The notes beneath the pieces were generated by a model. It was given only the letters and a program-made list of their open reading frames with translations. It ran no database searches and had not been told where the DNA came from. From the NCBI GenBank assembly GCA_029263015.1, contig JAJCYI010000137.1, positions 1-53,032 of the forward strand: a stretch of 53,032 nucleotides of DNA, given 5' to 3'. Both the position numbers and the translations under genes were made by a program. The DNA comes from Saprospiraceae bacterium. GTDB lineage: Bacteria > Bacteroidota > Bacteroidia > Chitinophagales > Saprospiraceae. Below are positions 42,693-52,401 of this stretch, piece by piece (the stretch's first letter is position 1; each line of letters starts with the position of its first letter).

Positions 42693-44849
42693 TTACCCCT
42701 TAATATATTTCACCGGCGTATCGGTATTGTAAAACAAAAATGAATAAATATCGGCTTGCTCGTCAATGATCTTGGAAGTTGGTTTGCCAGCGCCGTGGCC
42801 GGCGTCCGTTTCAATCCTGATCAGGACTGGGTTTTTACCTTCGTGTGCTTGTTGCAAAATGGCGGCAAATTTAAATGAGTGGGCAGGCACCACCCGGTCA
42901 TCGTGGTCGCCAGTTGTCACCATGGTGGCAGGGTATTCAACTCCTGGTTTTAGATTGTGAACAGGAGAATAACCATGAAGATAATCGAACATTTCCTCGC
43001 TTTGTTCTGAGGATCCATATTCAGGAATCCAACCTTTTCCAACCGTAAATTTATGATAGCGCAACATGTCCATCACGCCCACCGCTGGGAACGCAACTGC
43101 ATAAAGATCAGGCCGTTGTGCCATTACAGCACCTACCAGGAGTCCACCATTCGATCCTCCTTGGATGGCCAGCTTTTCTTTTTTGGTATATCCCTCTGCA
43201 ATCAAATATTCAGCAGCGGCGATATAATCATCAAATACATTTTGTTTTTTCATCAACATGCCGCCCTGGTGCCAATCTTCTCCATATTCTCCACCACCAC
43301 GCAGGTTCGGCAATGCGAATACGCCGCCATTTTCCAACAATAAAATTCGGGAAGTACTGAAAGATGGCGAAAGGCTGATGTTGAAGCCGCCATAAGCATA
43401 AAGCAAACAGGGGTTGTTACCATCTTGTTCCAGCCCCTTCTTATGTACCAAAAACATGGTAACGGGCGTACCGTCTTTGCTTTTGTAAGTGACTTGCTTT
43501 TCTACGTATTCTTCAGGATTGTACTTGAGGGGTGTTTGCTGAAAAAGCGAAGACTCACCCGTTTCGACATTATACTTAAAAATGGTGGGCGGGTACAAAA
43601 AGGAAGTATATGCATAAAACAGGATTTTAGTACTTTCACGCCCCCCAGGAGTATTGGCGGAGCCGACACCGGGTAATTTTATTTCCTTCTGATTACTGCC
43701 GTCATAGTCCATTTCATAAATGCGGTCAGTTGCTTTTTTCAAATAATTAGCAAACAACTTCCCTCCACCAGTATTGCAACCCTGCAACAAATTCTCAGAC
43801 TCAGGAATGATATTCTTCCAATTATCTTGAGCAGGATTATCTAAATCAACTTCGACAAGGCGATAGTTCGGAGCATCAATGTCGGTCAACACCAAAAACT
43901 TGCTACCAATGTTGTGGACCACACTACTTTTATTAGAATAGCCATCAAATAAGGTGACATAACCTGCATCAGAACCCAAATCTTTGTACAAGGTTTTGAA
44001 CCCATCTGTGCCAGGTTGTTGGAAAAGTACATGGTAATTTTCATCCTCCGTCACATATCCAAAGTGATAATAGGTGGGGTTTTCTTTGTCTTCATAAATA
44101 AGTTTATCAGCTGACTGGGGGTCTCCAAGTTTGTGATAATAGACAGAATGCATGAGGTTGTTGCCTTTCAGCTCCTCCCCATCTTTGGGTTCAGGGTAAC
44201 GTGAGTAAAAGAAACCATCTTTCCAAAAAGAAGCACCTCCAAATTTCACCCATTCGATCACATCCTCCGTTTTTTGCATGGACTCCACATCATAGACATA
44301 AAATTTCTGCCAATCAGACCCAGCATCGCTTTGGCTCACCACCATATATTTGTTGTCTTTTGAAAGGCCAGCTATGCTGATCGCCGTCGTCCCCTCTGCT
44401 GAAATTTTGTTCGGGTCAATAAATACAACAGGTTCCCCTTCCAAGCCTTTCTGACGGTAAATGACAGATTGGTTTTGGAGACCATCATTTTTATTGAAAA
44501 AATAATACTCACCAACCTTGAACGGCGCAGAGAATTTGGGATAGTTGAACAATTCCTCGTACCGCTCCCGAACGGCATTGCGGAACGGGATTTTATCAAG
44601 ATATCCATTCGTCGTTTCGTTCTGCACTTTCACCCAATCTTTGGTATCGTCCGCATTGTCATCTTCCAGCCACCTGTATGGATCAGCGACTTCGTGGCCA
44701 AAATAATCATCGGTCACATCTCCTGTTGCCGTCTCAGGATAAGATACTTCAATGCCGGGGTAACTCATGTCGTTAACAGGTGTTTGATTGCCTTCTTCAC
44801 AAGCCACCATGGTGCAAAGAAGAAAGAATAGAAATAGCAAATTTTTCAT
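42693..44849 (-). CDS. Prolyl oligopeptidase family (S9A) lipoprotein
   Basis: A 718-aa serine peptidase with a lipoprotein signal (CTMVACEEG) and an N-terminal beta-propeller. The catalytic serine is in QGGSNGGLL, the aspartate in DHDDRVVP, and the histidine in GHGAGKP near the C-terminus. The family cleaves after proline in peptides. It starts at the ATG at 44847-44849. Confidence 0.94.
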   Translation of the reverse strand: MKNLLFLFFLLCTMVACEEGNQTPVNDMSYPGIEVSYPETATGDVTDDYFGHEVADPYRWLEDDNADDTKDWVKVQNETTNGYLDKIPFRNAVRERYEELFNYPKFSAPFKVGEYYFFNKNDGLQNQSVIYRQKGLEGEPVVFIDPNKISAEGTTAISIAGLSKDNKYMVVSQSDAGSDWQKFYVYDVESMQKTEDVIEWVKFGGASFWKDGFFYSRYPEPKDGEELKGNNLMHSVYYHKLGDPQSADKLIYEDKENPTYYHFGYVTEDENYHVLFQQPGTDGFKTLYKDLGSDAGYVTLFDGYSNKSSVVHNIGSKFLVLTDIDAPNYRLVEVDLDNPAQDNWKNIIPESENLLQGCNTGGGKLFANYLKKATDRIYEMDYDGSNQKEIKLPGVGSANTPGGRESTKILFYAYTSFLYPPTIFKYNVETGESSLFQQTPLKYNPEEYVEKQVTYKSKDGTPVTMFLVHKKGLEQDGNNPCLLYAYGGFNISLSPSFSTSRILLLENGGVFALPNLRGGGEYGEDWHQGGMLMKKQNVFDDYIAAAEYLIAEGYTKKEKLAIQGGSNGGLLVGAVMAQRPDLYAVAFPAVGVMDMLRYHKFTVGKGWIPEYGSSEQSEEMFDYLHGYSPVHNLKPGVEYPATMVTTGDHDDRVVPAHSFKFAAILQQAHEGKNPVLIRIETDAGHGAGKPTSKIIDEQADIYSFLFYNTDTPVKYIKG

Positions 44850-44877
44850 GTCGGATAATATGTTAGGTGAATGAATA

Positions 44878-44935
44878 GTAGTGCGGATCTCCAGATTCTC
44901 ACATGCGTGTGAGCGAATCTGGAAATTCGCACTAC
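44878..44935. repeat. 58-bp hairpin overlapping the DinB-like stop codon
   Basis: GTAGTGCGGATCTCCAGATTC and its imperfect complement around TGCG form a strong hairpin. The TAG stop (44932-44934) of the DinB-like gene lies in the outer arm. It could act as a shared transcript end between the two genes. Confidence 0.75.
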
Positions 44936-45471
44936 ATTGCAGCGGTTATTTTTAAGGTCCTTTTTACCTGTTTTTTATGCCGACCAAAATGTTCTCTAAA
45001 AAAAAGCAGCATTCCATCCAAGGTCATCCTTCCTACAAAAATGCGGTAAATCAATTTGTTGACCCATTCTTCAGGAACAGATTCAAGAAAATCCATTAGT
45101 TCTTGTCGGGCCTCCCGCCAATCTTCTATCAGTTCTTCAAAAGAAATCCCTTGGTCAAACCGCTCCTCACTGACCACAGCAGGTGCCTTTATTTTGATCG
45201 GGGCACGCAGGTATAAATACAATAGAAATTTGCGGAAGTGTTCAGTAAACTTGGCATCTTTTAAGGTATCAGGATAACTCGTCTTCTTTTTTATATAGGC
45301 CAACGATTGCTTTTCTACAATAATAACATGTTGCAAGATTTCCAAAACTGACCAAGCACCTGGGTAGGGCTTTTTATCCAAATCTTCAAAAGAAAATCCC
45401 GACAGTTCTTCGAACAGTATGTTCAACTCGGATTCGAGGGCGAGGTATCTGGATCGATAGGAAGGGTGCAT
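44932..45471 (-). CDS. DinB-like (DUF1569/DinB superfamily) protein
   Basis: A 179-aa all-helical protein with the DinB superfamily layout (KPYPGAWSVLEILQHVIIVE, DWREARQELMDFL, LLFFREHFGRHKKQVKRTL). Histidines on helices 2 and 4 could bind a metal. The start overlaps the end of the MnmD-like gene by 49 bp. The exact function is unknown; many members are thiol or sugar related. Confidence 0.82.
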   Translation of the reverse strand: MHPSYRSRYLALESELNILFEELSGFSFEDLDKKPYPGAWSVLEILQHVIIVEKQSLAYIKKKTSYPDTLKDAKFTEHFRKFLLYLYLRAPIKIKAPAVVSEERFDQGISFEELIEDWREARQELMDFLESVPEEWVNKLIYRIFVGRMTLDGMLLFFREHFGRHKKQVKRTLKITAAM

Positions 45472-46142
45472 GTTTTAGGTTTTTTAATAGCCCGGATCAT
45501 TTCTCTTTTTCCGGGAGGACCTTTTAAGGTTTCAACTTTAAAGCCAACTGAATTCAGGGTCCGCTTGAATATCCCTTTGGCACAATAAGTTACCAAGATG
45601 CCGCCAGGCAATAGTGCCTCATACATCTTTTGCATTAAATCCTGGCCCCAAAGTTCGGGTTGTGCATTAGGTGCAAATGCATCGTAGTAGATAATGTCAA
45701 AAAAACTATTAAGCGCCACCGATTCTATTCCTTGCTTGTATTTGGCAAAGGAAAATTGGCTGTTGAGGATTGTTGTCTTTTCCCAATCTGCTCCATGCAA
45801 TTTGTGCAAAACACAATGGCCATTTTCAACTTTGAGCTTTTCACAAAAATTAAGCTGCTTAATTATTTCATCTGGGACGGGGTTTGGTTCGATGGCTGTA
45901 TAGTTAATTTTAAGGCTTAGTTTTTCAGCTTCAAGGCAGGTGAGTAAAGCGTTTAGGCCGGTGCCAAACCCTACTTCCAGTATGCTTAACTCTTTTTGGC
46001 CGATACATTTAGCATGTAATCCTTCCTTAATGAAAACGTGCCTACTTTCTTGGATAGCACCATACTTGGAGTGATAAGTTACGCCAAACTCTTCTGACAA
46101 AACGGTAGTAGAGCCATCCCTCGATTCAAATACAATCCACAT
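45423..46142 (-). CDS. MnmD-like tRNA methyltransferase (DUF752/MnmC-N type)
   Basis: A 239-aa methyltransferase of the MnmD family, which finishes the mnm5s2U34 modification of tRNA. Hallmarks: YHSKYGAIQESRHVFIKEGL, motif I ILEVGFGTGLNALLT and YYDAFAPNAQPELW. It starts at M46142 (MWIVFESRDGS). The oxidase half of MnmC is absent, as usual for the stand-alone form. The 3' end overlaps the DinB-like gene by 49 bp. Confidence 0.9.
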   Translation of the reverse strand: MWIVFESRDGSTTVLSEEFGVTYHSKYGAIQESRHVFIKEGLHAKCIGQKELSILEVGFGTGLNALLTCLEAEKLSLKINYTAIEPNPVPDEIIKQLNFCEKLKVENGHCVLHKLHGADWEKTTILNSQFSFAKYKQGIESVALNSFFDIIYYDAFAPNAQPELWGQDLMQKMYEALLPGGILVTYCAKGIFKRTLNSVGFKVETLKGPPGKREMIRAIKKPKTCTLPIDPDTSPSNPS

Positions 46143-46204
46143 TTGTTGTCTGGGTTTAAAAAATAGTGGCACAAATTAAGTGATCAAGGATTGAATAACC
46201 TAAC

Positions 46205-46305
46205 GGTTTTTATATTTTGAAATTGGAAATTAGAAATTTGAGAAATTTTAAGAACCCAATTATTCAGAAAGACCTCAATTTCCTAATATTTAATTTCCAG
46301 TTTCA
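46205..46305. repeat. Inverted heptamer array before the MnmD-like gene
   Basis: gaaattg-gaaatta-gaaattt (46221-46242) against a complementary arm (46275-46305). Confidence 0.65.
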
Positions 46306-46314
46306 CCTTCCCCG

Positions 46315-47049
46315 TCATCCATTCACCTTCCGCAATTTGATAATACCAAGGCTGTGAAAAATCCGTAGGACAGGATAAACTGGGTCAAATTCCCACCATT
46401 TGTTCGCAAAATTGGGGCTGTTCGGATGTTTGTGGTGGTTGTTTTGGAACAATTCCCCCAGCATTAAGAAGTCAAGAGGAATAGTGTTGCGCGAGTCATC
46501 GTCATTGTTGTAATTCTGGTAACCATATTTATGACCACACCAGTTTACAACTGCCCCGTGTATCGGTCCCATCAGGAAATGGATAGGCAACAATAGGTAC
46601 ATCCACCATGCAGTTGCAAAATTTATATAAAATACGATGTAGAAAACAACCCATAACAAACGGGAGAAGTTACCATAACCAAATTGATCGAGTGCGGGCC
46701 ACTCTGGGTAATTGCCCAAAAATTTTGGGGAGACTTTGATGGTATTGGTCACCAAACCGTGGAAAATTTCGCGAGTGTGCATCATCATGCCCATCACATC
46801 TTTGAAAAAATGTGGGGAGTGCGGATCTTTTTCGGTATCGGAGTAAGCATGGTGCATCCGGTGCATGATCGCATAGGCACTTGGTGTCAAATAAGACGAC
46901 CCTTGCCCAACATAGGCGATAAAATGGAAAAACCTTTCCCATAATTTATTCATAGTGAACATTTTATGGGAGGCATAGCGATGATGGAAGAACGTTTGGG
47001 AGAAAAGGGACAAAAACCAATGAGTAATAAAAAAGATCAGTATAGGCAT
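46315..47049 (-). CDS. Membrane fatty acid desaturase (acyl-CoA delta-9 type)
   Basis: A 244-aa membrane protein with the three histidine boxes of acyl-CoA/acyl-lipid desaturases: HRYASHK, HRMHHAYSD and NNHHKHPN. Hydrophobic stretches lie between them. It introduces a double bond into long-chain fatty acids using a di-iron site. It starts at the ATG at 47047-47049. The upstream 388 bp to the next gene is AT-rich; no defined signal found. Confidence 0.92.
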   Translation of the reverse strand: MPILIFFITHWFLSLFSQTFFHHRYASHKMFTMNKLWERFFHFIAYVGQGSSYLTPSAYAIMHRMHHAYSDTEKDPHSPHFFKDVMGMMMHTREIFHGLVTNTIKVSPKFLGNYPEWPALDQFGYGNFSRLLWVVFYIVFYINFATAWWMYLLLPIHFLMGPIHGAVVNWCGHKYGYQNYNNDDDSRNTIPLDFLMLGELFQNNHHKHPNSPNFANKWWEFDPVYPVLRIFHSLGIIKLRKVNG

Positions 47050-47437
47050 TCCTAGAAAGTAGTTTTATGAACGAATTACAATTAATCTTAAAAAAAACAA
47101 AGGTCGGGATAAGGTTTTAATACTCAATATTTTACAACCTTTTTTTTCATAGAAAACATGTTATAAATTTATAAAAATTAAAAATTGGAATAATGTTTGA
47201 AAAAACGTTATATGTTCTTGTTTCTCTTTATCAGCAAATTACAGATATTTATTTTTTGAAATTAATTAGAGGAATTTGAAACATTACATAAACAAACAAG
47301 CGTTAAACACATCGATTTTCAAACATTCTGGGCTGCACTAACCTTTGGATTCCCTGAACATAAACAACCGAGTGACGGCCCGTTGACAGCACACAGATTT
47401 TACATTGTCAGGACTGCCACCAAAAACCGCAGTTTTA

Positions 47438-48541
47438 ATGAACACCCTTAACAGAAGGCTTATACTGATCGCAACAACAACCCTAGCACTCACCGCAACA
47501 GCAGCTTTCGTATTTCAAACAGATGCGTATAATAATTTAAAAATTGATTTCAACCTGCTGCTCAAAGAAAACAAGATAAACAAAAAAAATATCCAAGAAC
47601 AAGCGATCATCATTGATCAACTTATTGAGGAGATTGAAATAAAAGAAGATAGCATTAGCGGCCTCCTCATTACTATTGATGGCTTGGTAGCCGAGATAAA
47701 TGTGCTGAAAGAAAAAGTAAGGTCAAAAAACCAAAAAGTACAAAAGTTGAGTTCAAGTGTCACTGAACTGACAAGGGAAATCAGCCAATTGAAAAATGGA
47801 AATTCAGCAGATCAAAAGTTGATCAAAGAACTTGCTGATGAGCGGAACGAATTGTTGGACAAAATGCTGACACTTGACCGAGAGCGTGAGAAAGAAAAGA
47901 ATAGAATAAAGATCAAGGAAGCAGCAGTCGCAGAGACCAATCATAATATTGAAGATTTGGAAAGTTCAGTGGATCTTGACAAAGAGCGAATCCAATCCAA
48001 TAATCAAAGCCTGTCAATAAACAATGAGCCATTTCCTGCTGGAACGCCAGCGCCAATGGCTATTGACAAGGAAATGGAAGTGCTGATAAAAACAAGGAAA
48101 CAAGCGAGGATGACTGAAATTGTTTCCAATACAAAAGTGAATTTCACGAGCATTGCTTTAAGGGATCAAAAGGAAGGAAAGGATTTTAGCAAAATCAATA
48201 ATGATGGTTGGCGGTACACTTTGATCGATTTTGACCTTGTACATCCAAACCCCGAAGTTATACTTGATGAAGCATTTATTTTACAGGTATTTGATGTTGA
48301 CAATCAGAAAGTTGTACCCGTAAACGAAAGCAACCCCGGATTCCCTGACAGTAAAATTGGATCGACTGGCTACCGGTTTATTTATGAGGGACAACCACTT
48401 TCGGTCACTTACTTCAATAGCCAAAAGAAAACAGGAAAGAATTATGAAATCCGTTTGTACTATGCTGGAAAAGGTTTCCTTATCCCGCTTCCAAACGGTT
48501 CTACCAGGATCATGAGCGACGGAGCTGTGGCAGTGCGTTAA
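47438..48541 (+). CDS. Coiled-coil envelope protein, unknown
   Basis: An approximately 367-aa protein with an N-terminal hydrophobic anchor (LILIATTTLALTATAAFVF), a long coiled coil (about residues 40-190, rich in Lys/Glu/Leu) and a C-terminal beta-rich domain (YTLIDFDLVHPNPEV, KNYEIRLYYAGKGFLIPL). I do not recognise the family. A stem-loop with a T-tract (48591-48622) follows it. Confidence 0.75.
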   Translation: MNTLNRRLILIATTTLALTATAAFVFQTDAYNNLKIDFNLLLKENKINKKNIQEQAIIIDQLIEEIEIKEDSISGLLITIDGLVAEINVLKEKVRSKNQKVQKLSSSVTELTREISQLKNGNSADQKLIKELADERNELLDKMLTLDREREKEKNRIKIKEAAVAETNHNIEDLESSVDLDKERIQSNNQSLSINNEPFPAGTPAPMAIDKEMEVLIKTRKQARMTEIVSNTKVNFTSIALRDQKEGKDFSKINNDGWRYTLIDFDLVHPNPEVILDEAFILQVFDVDNQKVVPVNESNPGFPDSKIGSTGYRFIYEGQPLSVTYFNSQKKTGKNYEIRLYYAGKGFLIPLPNGSTRIMSDGAVAVR

Positions 48542-48590
48542 AGATCCCATCAAATTTGGAAAGCCTTTATCTCAATAGAAGTTGTTTTTG

Positions 48591-48622
48591 GGCAGTGACC
48601 GTAGGTTGCTGCCTTTTTTTTT
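48591..48622 (+). terminator. Rho-independent-like terminator
   Basis: GGCAG-tgaCC-gta-GGttg-CTGCC stem followed by a run of nine T residues. Confidence 0.7.
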
Positions 48623-48705
48623 GTTCTTGACAAAACTTTGTGAAACCAACAGGCTTCAGATCATGAAGCCAAGCTCTGTAAGCTGTAAATTAGCTTTATT
48701 TTGAT

Positions 48706-48791
48706 TTAAGATTACATGATTTTTGGTTTTAGATTTTAGATTTTGAGGCCTCCGATCTAAAATCAAAAACCAAAAATCATGTAATCTTAAA
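48706..48791. repeat. Long palindrome upstream of recF
   Basis: TTAAGATTACATGATTTTTGG and its complement flank a 7-bp periodic inner part (gatttta-gatttta-gattttg) around GAGGCCTCC. A TA dinucleotide bounds each end. Confidence 0.78.
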
Positions 48792-48822
48792 TTTTCGTTC
48801 GCGGAGTTTTAGACACAACCCC

Positions 48823-48830
48823 TACCTTTG
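48823..48830 (+). promoter_or_regulatory. TAnnTTTG (-7) promoter box of recF
   Basis: TACCTTTG ends 4 bp before the recF ATG. This matches the Bacteroidota -7 element, and would imply a leaderless or very short 5' end. A convincing -33 TTTG is not seen at the usual distance. Confidence 0.55.
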
Positions 48831-48834
48831 CCCC

Positions 48835-49941
48835 ATGCACCTGGAGCAACTCAAACTCACCAATTTCAGGAACTACCAATTCCAAGCTTTAGAATTTTCA
48901 GACCGTCTCAATCTGATCGCTGGGCTAAATGGGATGGGCAAAACCAATCTGTTGGATGCCATATATTACATGTGTATGGGGAAAAGCCATTTTACCGGCA
49001 CGGACCGAAACGTGGTGCGGCAGGGAGAATCGTTCTTTCGACTGGAAGGGCATTTTAATTTAAAAGAGAAAAAAGAAAAGATCGTAGCCAAGGTGCAGCC
49101 CAGCAAGCAAAAAGTATTTGAGCGGAACGACAAAGCATACTTGCGCCTTGCAGATCATGTGGGGCTGCTCCCTGTTGTGTTCAAAGCGCCCGACGATACC
49201 AACCTGTTGATGGAGGGAAGTGAAGTGCGCCGACGGTTTTTGGACAATACCCTCTGCCAATTGGACAGCCATTACCTCGACCACCTCGTCAATTACAATA
49301 AAATCCTGCAAAAGCGGAATGCACTTTTGAAACAGTTTGCAGAGCAACGCAACTACGACCCTACCCTGCTGGAAGTTTATGATCAACAAATGGTTGAACC
49401 TGCCAATTATCTGCACGATAAAAGAAACGATTTTGTTGAATCATTCGAACCTGTCTTCAATGAATATTACAAAATTATCTGTGGTGGTCTCGAAACAGTC
49501 AAGTGTGAATACAAGTCTAAACTGACTGAAAATGAGTTACTTGAACTTCTGAAAGGAAGTGCTGAAAAAGACCGCATCCTCGCTCGAACCACCATTGGTG
49601 TTCACAAGGACGACCTGCAATTCAAAATGGACGACCGACCACTGAAAAATTTTGCCTCGCAAGGCCAACTGAAATCTTTTGTCCTTGCGCTAAAGTTGGC
49701 ACAATTTGATTGTCTAAAAAATGAAAAACAAACCATGCCCATCCTCTTGCTCGACGACCTATTCGACAAATTAGATGACCAGCGCGTTAAACACTTGGTC
49801 GAATTGCTCGTAAAAGGAGATTTTGGACAAGTATTTATCACCGACACACATCCTGAAAGGGGTGAAGAATTTGCCAAATTATTTGAAGGCGATTATGAAA
49901 AATTTATTATTGAGAACGGGAGGTTAATGGTGAATGTTTGA
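48835..49941 (+). CDS. recF: DNA recombination/replication protein RecF
   Basis: A 368-aa RecF protein: N-terminal LTNFRNY, Walker A GLNGMGKTNLLDAI, the ABC-like signature region FASQGQLKSFVLALKLAQ and Walker B PILLLDDLFDKLD. It loads RecA at gapped DNA. The start and length are those usual for the family. Confidence 0.95.
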   Translation: MHLEQLKLTNFRNYQFQALEFSDRLNLIAGLNGMGKTNLLDAIYYMCMGKSHFTGTDRNVVRQGESFFRLEGHFNLKEKKEKIVAKVQPSKQKVFERNDKAYLRLADHVGLLPVVFKAPDDTNLLMEGSEVRRRFLDNTLCQLDSHYLDHLVNYNKILQKRNALLKQFAEQRNYDPTLLEVYDQQMVEPANYLHDKRNDFVESFEPVFNEYYKIICGGLETVKCEYKSKLTENELLELLKGSAEKDRILARTTIGVHKDDLQFKMDDRPLKNFASQGQLKSFVLALKLAQFDCLKNEKQTMPILLLDDLFDKLDDQRVKHLVELLVKGDFGQVFITDTHPERGEEFAKLFEGDYEKFIIENGRLMVNV

Positions 49942-50046
49942 ATGGTGAATGGTGAATGTTTGAATGGTGAATAACAAAAATTTCAGTATTAGGTCCTTGT
50001 TCCCTTTTTACTTTTTACTTTTTACTTTTTACTTTTTACTTTTATT
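49918..50046. repeat. Heptamer arrays between recF and ftsE
   Basis: gaatggt-gaatggt-gaatgtt-tgaatgg (49926-49972) and five copies of tttttac (50008-50043); both with a 7-bp period, ending about 8 bp before ftsE. Confidence 0.82.
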
Positions 50047-50051
50047 TTAAA

Positions 50052-50741
50052 ATGAACGAACACATAGTAGTAAACTTGAACGATGCCGGCATCTTCCAAC
50101 AAGAAAACAAGGTGCTGGAAAAAGTAAACTTGAATATTTCTAAGGGTGAATTTGTGTACCTGATAGGCAAAACTGGCAGTGGCAAATCGAGCCTATTGAA
50201 GACCATGTACGCTGCCTTGCCATTGAGATTTGGCAAAGGGAGCATCGCAGGGCACGACCTGAAAACCCTCGACCGGAAATCCATTCCCCTCCTCCGCCGA
50301 AAACTCGGCATCATCTTCCAGGATTTCAATCTTTTGGACGACCGCACCATTGAACAAAACCTCCTGTTTGCGCTGCAAGCCATGGGCTGGAAGGACAAGA
50401 ATAAAATGAAAGACCGCATTGATGAACTGCTGGAAAAAGTTGACCTCAAGGGTAAGAATAATAATATGCCGCACAATATTTCTGGTGGAGAGCAACAACG
50501 CGTGGTTATCGCAAGAGCGCTGCTCAATAACCCCCAACTCATCATCGCTGACGAACCTACCGGCAACCTCGATCCTGAGACCTCTGACGACATCTTATTA
50601 CTGCTCCGCAAACTGGCGCAAGAAAACGACACTGCTGTTCTTTTTGCTACCCACGATTATCGCATCTTGGAAAATTTTCCAGCACGAATTATTCGCTGCC
50701 ATGCTGGGAAAGTGATCGATGAGGAGGATGTGTTGGTGTGA
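50052..50741 (+). CDS. ftsE: Cell division ATP-binding protein FtsE
   Basis: A 229-aa ABC ATPase of the FtsE/LolD class: Walker A GKTGSGKSSLL, signature SGGEQQRVVIARALLNNP, Walker B LIIADEPTGNLD, H-loop ATHDY. Motifs such as RRKLGIIFQDFNLL are typical of FtsE. FtsEX regulates septal peptidoglycan hydrolysis. No ftsX is seen in the window. Confidence 0.9.
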   Translation: MNEHIVVNLNDAGIFQQENKVLEKVNLNISKGEFVYLIGKTGSGKSSLLKTMYAALPLRFGKGSIAGHDLKTLDRKSIPLLRRKLGIIFQDFNLLDDRTIEQNLLFALQAMGWKDKNKMKDRIDELLEKVDLKGKNNNMPHNISGGEQQRVVIARALLNNPQLIIADEPTGNLDPETSDDILLLLRKLAQENDTAVLFATHDYRILENFPARIIRCHAGKVIDEEDVLV

Positions 50742-50840
50742 GCAACGGCACAGGACACCCAGCAGGAAAGCATGTGGCTATATGGCTGGTTTTTAGTTAG
50801 TTGGGAGGCATAAAGATATTATCCTTCAAGAACCTTCACC

Positions 50841-52154
50841 TCATTTTTTCTTCGAAAAATAAGACAAACCGTAAAGCGGGATGACAGCAATATTTTCATA
50901 CTCGCCAAAATTTTCCATAGAAACCCGATACCCTATTTTGATATTTTTTTCGGAAAGGAAAAGACGTAAACTCTGCATTTTCCCTTGCCTGCCTGATTTT
51001 ATTTCCAACGGGACAATTTCATTTTGTATTTGTAAAATGTAATCTACTTCCGCTTGGCTTCCTCGTTTGTCCCGCTGCCAATAATAAAGCTGAGGCCGGA
51101 CAAATGGGTTTCCGTTTTTGATCAACTCCAACCCTGCAAACAATTCGGCAAAAGAGCCTCTGAAAATATTTGAAAAATTGTTGGAGACCAAAAGGTCTGA
51201 AGGATTTAAACCTAAAATTCTTTGCAAAATACCGTGATCGAAAAGCAGCAACCTGAATTTTTTGGGATCGGATGATGCCCCCAACGGCAAGCCCGAAACT
51301 GCGGTGTGTTTTATTTGATAAATTAGTCCCGCTTTTTCGAGTAGGATAATTGCTTCTTTAATTTGGGCATGGTTCGCTTCCGGCAATGCTTTGGCAAGGT
51401 TGAATTTATTTCCTGTTTGGTGAGCAACAGATTCAAAAATTGGACGTAATCGAGATACTGGAACACTCTTTTTATATTTTGAGAAATCGTCCTTTAACCC
51501 TTCTGACAGTTGGTCTATAATTCGCAAACACGCTGCGAAGTCGTTTGTATTGAAAAAGGTTTGAATGACTTCCGGCAATCCACCCAACAACATAAATTGC
51601 CTCAATAATCCGATTAACCTTTCGTGGAATACTTTGTTGACCGGTTTCTCCGGACTGCCAGTTTCAATAATCCTGACTAAGTTTCCCTCGCCACCCGCCG
51701 TCAAAAATTCTATAAAAGACATAGGGTACATCCAAAGCGACTCGATGCGCCCTACTCCGTAGGAAGGCAGTTCTTCCATCGCAAATTCGAGCAGCGACCC
51801 AGCGGCCAATACATGCAACTCTGGGCGTTTTTCATAAAAGAAGCGTAAGGAGGAGATTGCAGGAATGCAGCTTTGGATTTCATCAAAAAAAACAAGTGTC
51901 TTCCCGTCTATGATCGGAACTTTGTAGTAAATGGAGAGGTTGCGGCACAAATCATCGGGGCTGAGACTCTGTTCAAAAAATAGGTGTACCTCCCGATCGA
52001 ATTCGAAATTGACTTCCAAAAAATATTCAAATTGTTCCCCCAAATGCCGGGCTGACCAGGTTTTGCCAACCTGCCTTGCCCCCCTCAACAACAGCACTTT
52101 CCGGTTGTCGGAAACAGCCCAATCTTTTAAATATTTTTCTATGGTTCTTTTCAT
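50841..52154 (-). CDS. AAA ATPase with DUF4143 C-terminal domain, second copy
   Basis: A 437-aa relative of the ATPase at 3962-5092, with Walker A GARQVGKTW, Walker B LVFFDEIQ, the sensor-like LAAGSLLEF and the DUF4143 end (QRDKRGSQAEVDYILQ). It is unrelated in position to the sHdr cluster. The function of the family is unknown. Confidence 0.9.
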   Translation of the reverse strand: MKRTIEKYLKDWAVSDNRKVLLLRGARQVGKTWSARHLGEQFEYFLEVNFEFDREVHLFFEQSLSPDDLCRNLSIYYKVPIIDGKTLVFFDEIQSCIPAISSLRFFYEKRPELHVLAAGSLLEFAMEELPSYGVGRIESLWMYPMSFIEFLTAGGEGNLVRIIETGSPEKPVNKVFHERLIGLLRQFMLLGGLPEVIQTFFNTNDFAACLRIIDQLSEGLKDDFSKYKKSVPVSRLRPIFESVAHQTGNKFNLAKALPEANHAQIKEAIILLEKAGLIYQIKHTAVSGLPLGASSDPKKFRLLLFDHGILQRILGLNPSDLLVSNNFSNIFRGSFAELFAGLELIKNGNPFVRPQLYYWQRDKRGSQAEVDYILQIQNEIVPLEIKSGRQGKMQSLRLFLSEKNIKIGYRVSMENFGEYENIAVIPLYGLSYFSKKK

Positions 52155-52359
52155 TTTTTAATTTTATCAAACCAAAATTAAGCCTTTATATTAAAAAAGT
52201 CAGATCAAAGAAGAAGATATTATCTAAAAATGTCAGGCCAAATGGAAGTAATTTTTACAAAAAAGTCAGACCAAAGTTACTTGCCAAATTTATCAATAGT
52301 CTCTTAATCGTTGATTTTCAACCATTTAGACATTCGACCGTAAATTTGATCGACTAATT

Positions 52360-52400
52360 CATTGGAACTGTAAAACAATGAAGCCATGAAACAATGACCC
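52360..52400. repeat. Heptamer-like array before msrB stop
   Basis: aaacaat-gaagcca-tgaaaca-atgaccc (52373-52400), a weak 7-bp period with the aacaatg flavour seen at 42655. Confidence 0.4.
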
Positions 52401-52401
52401 A

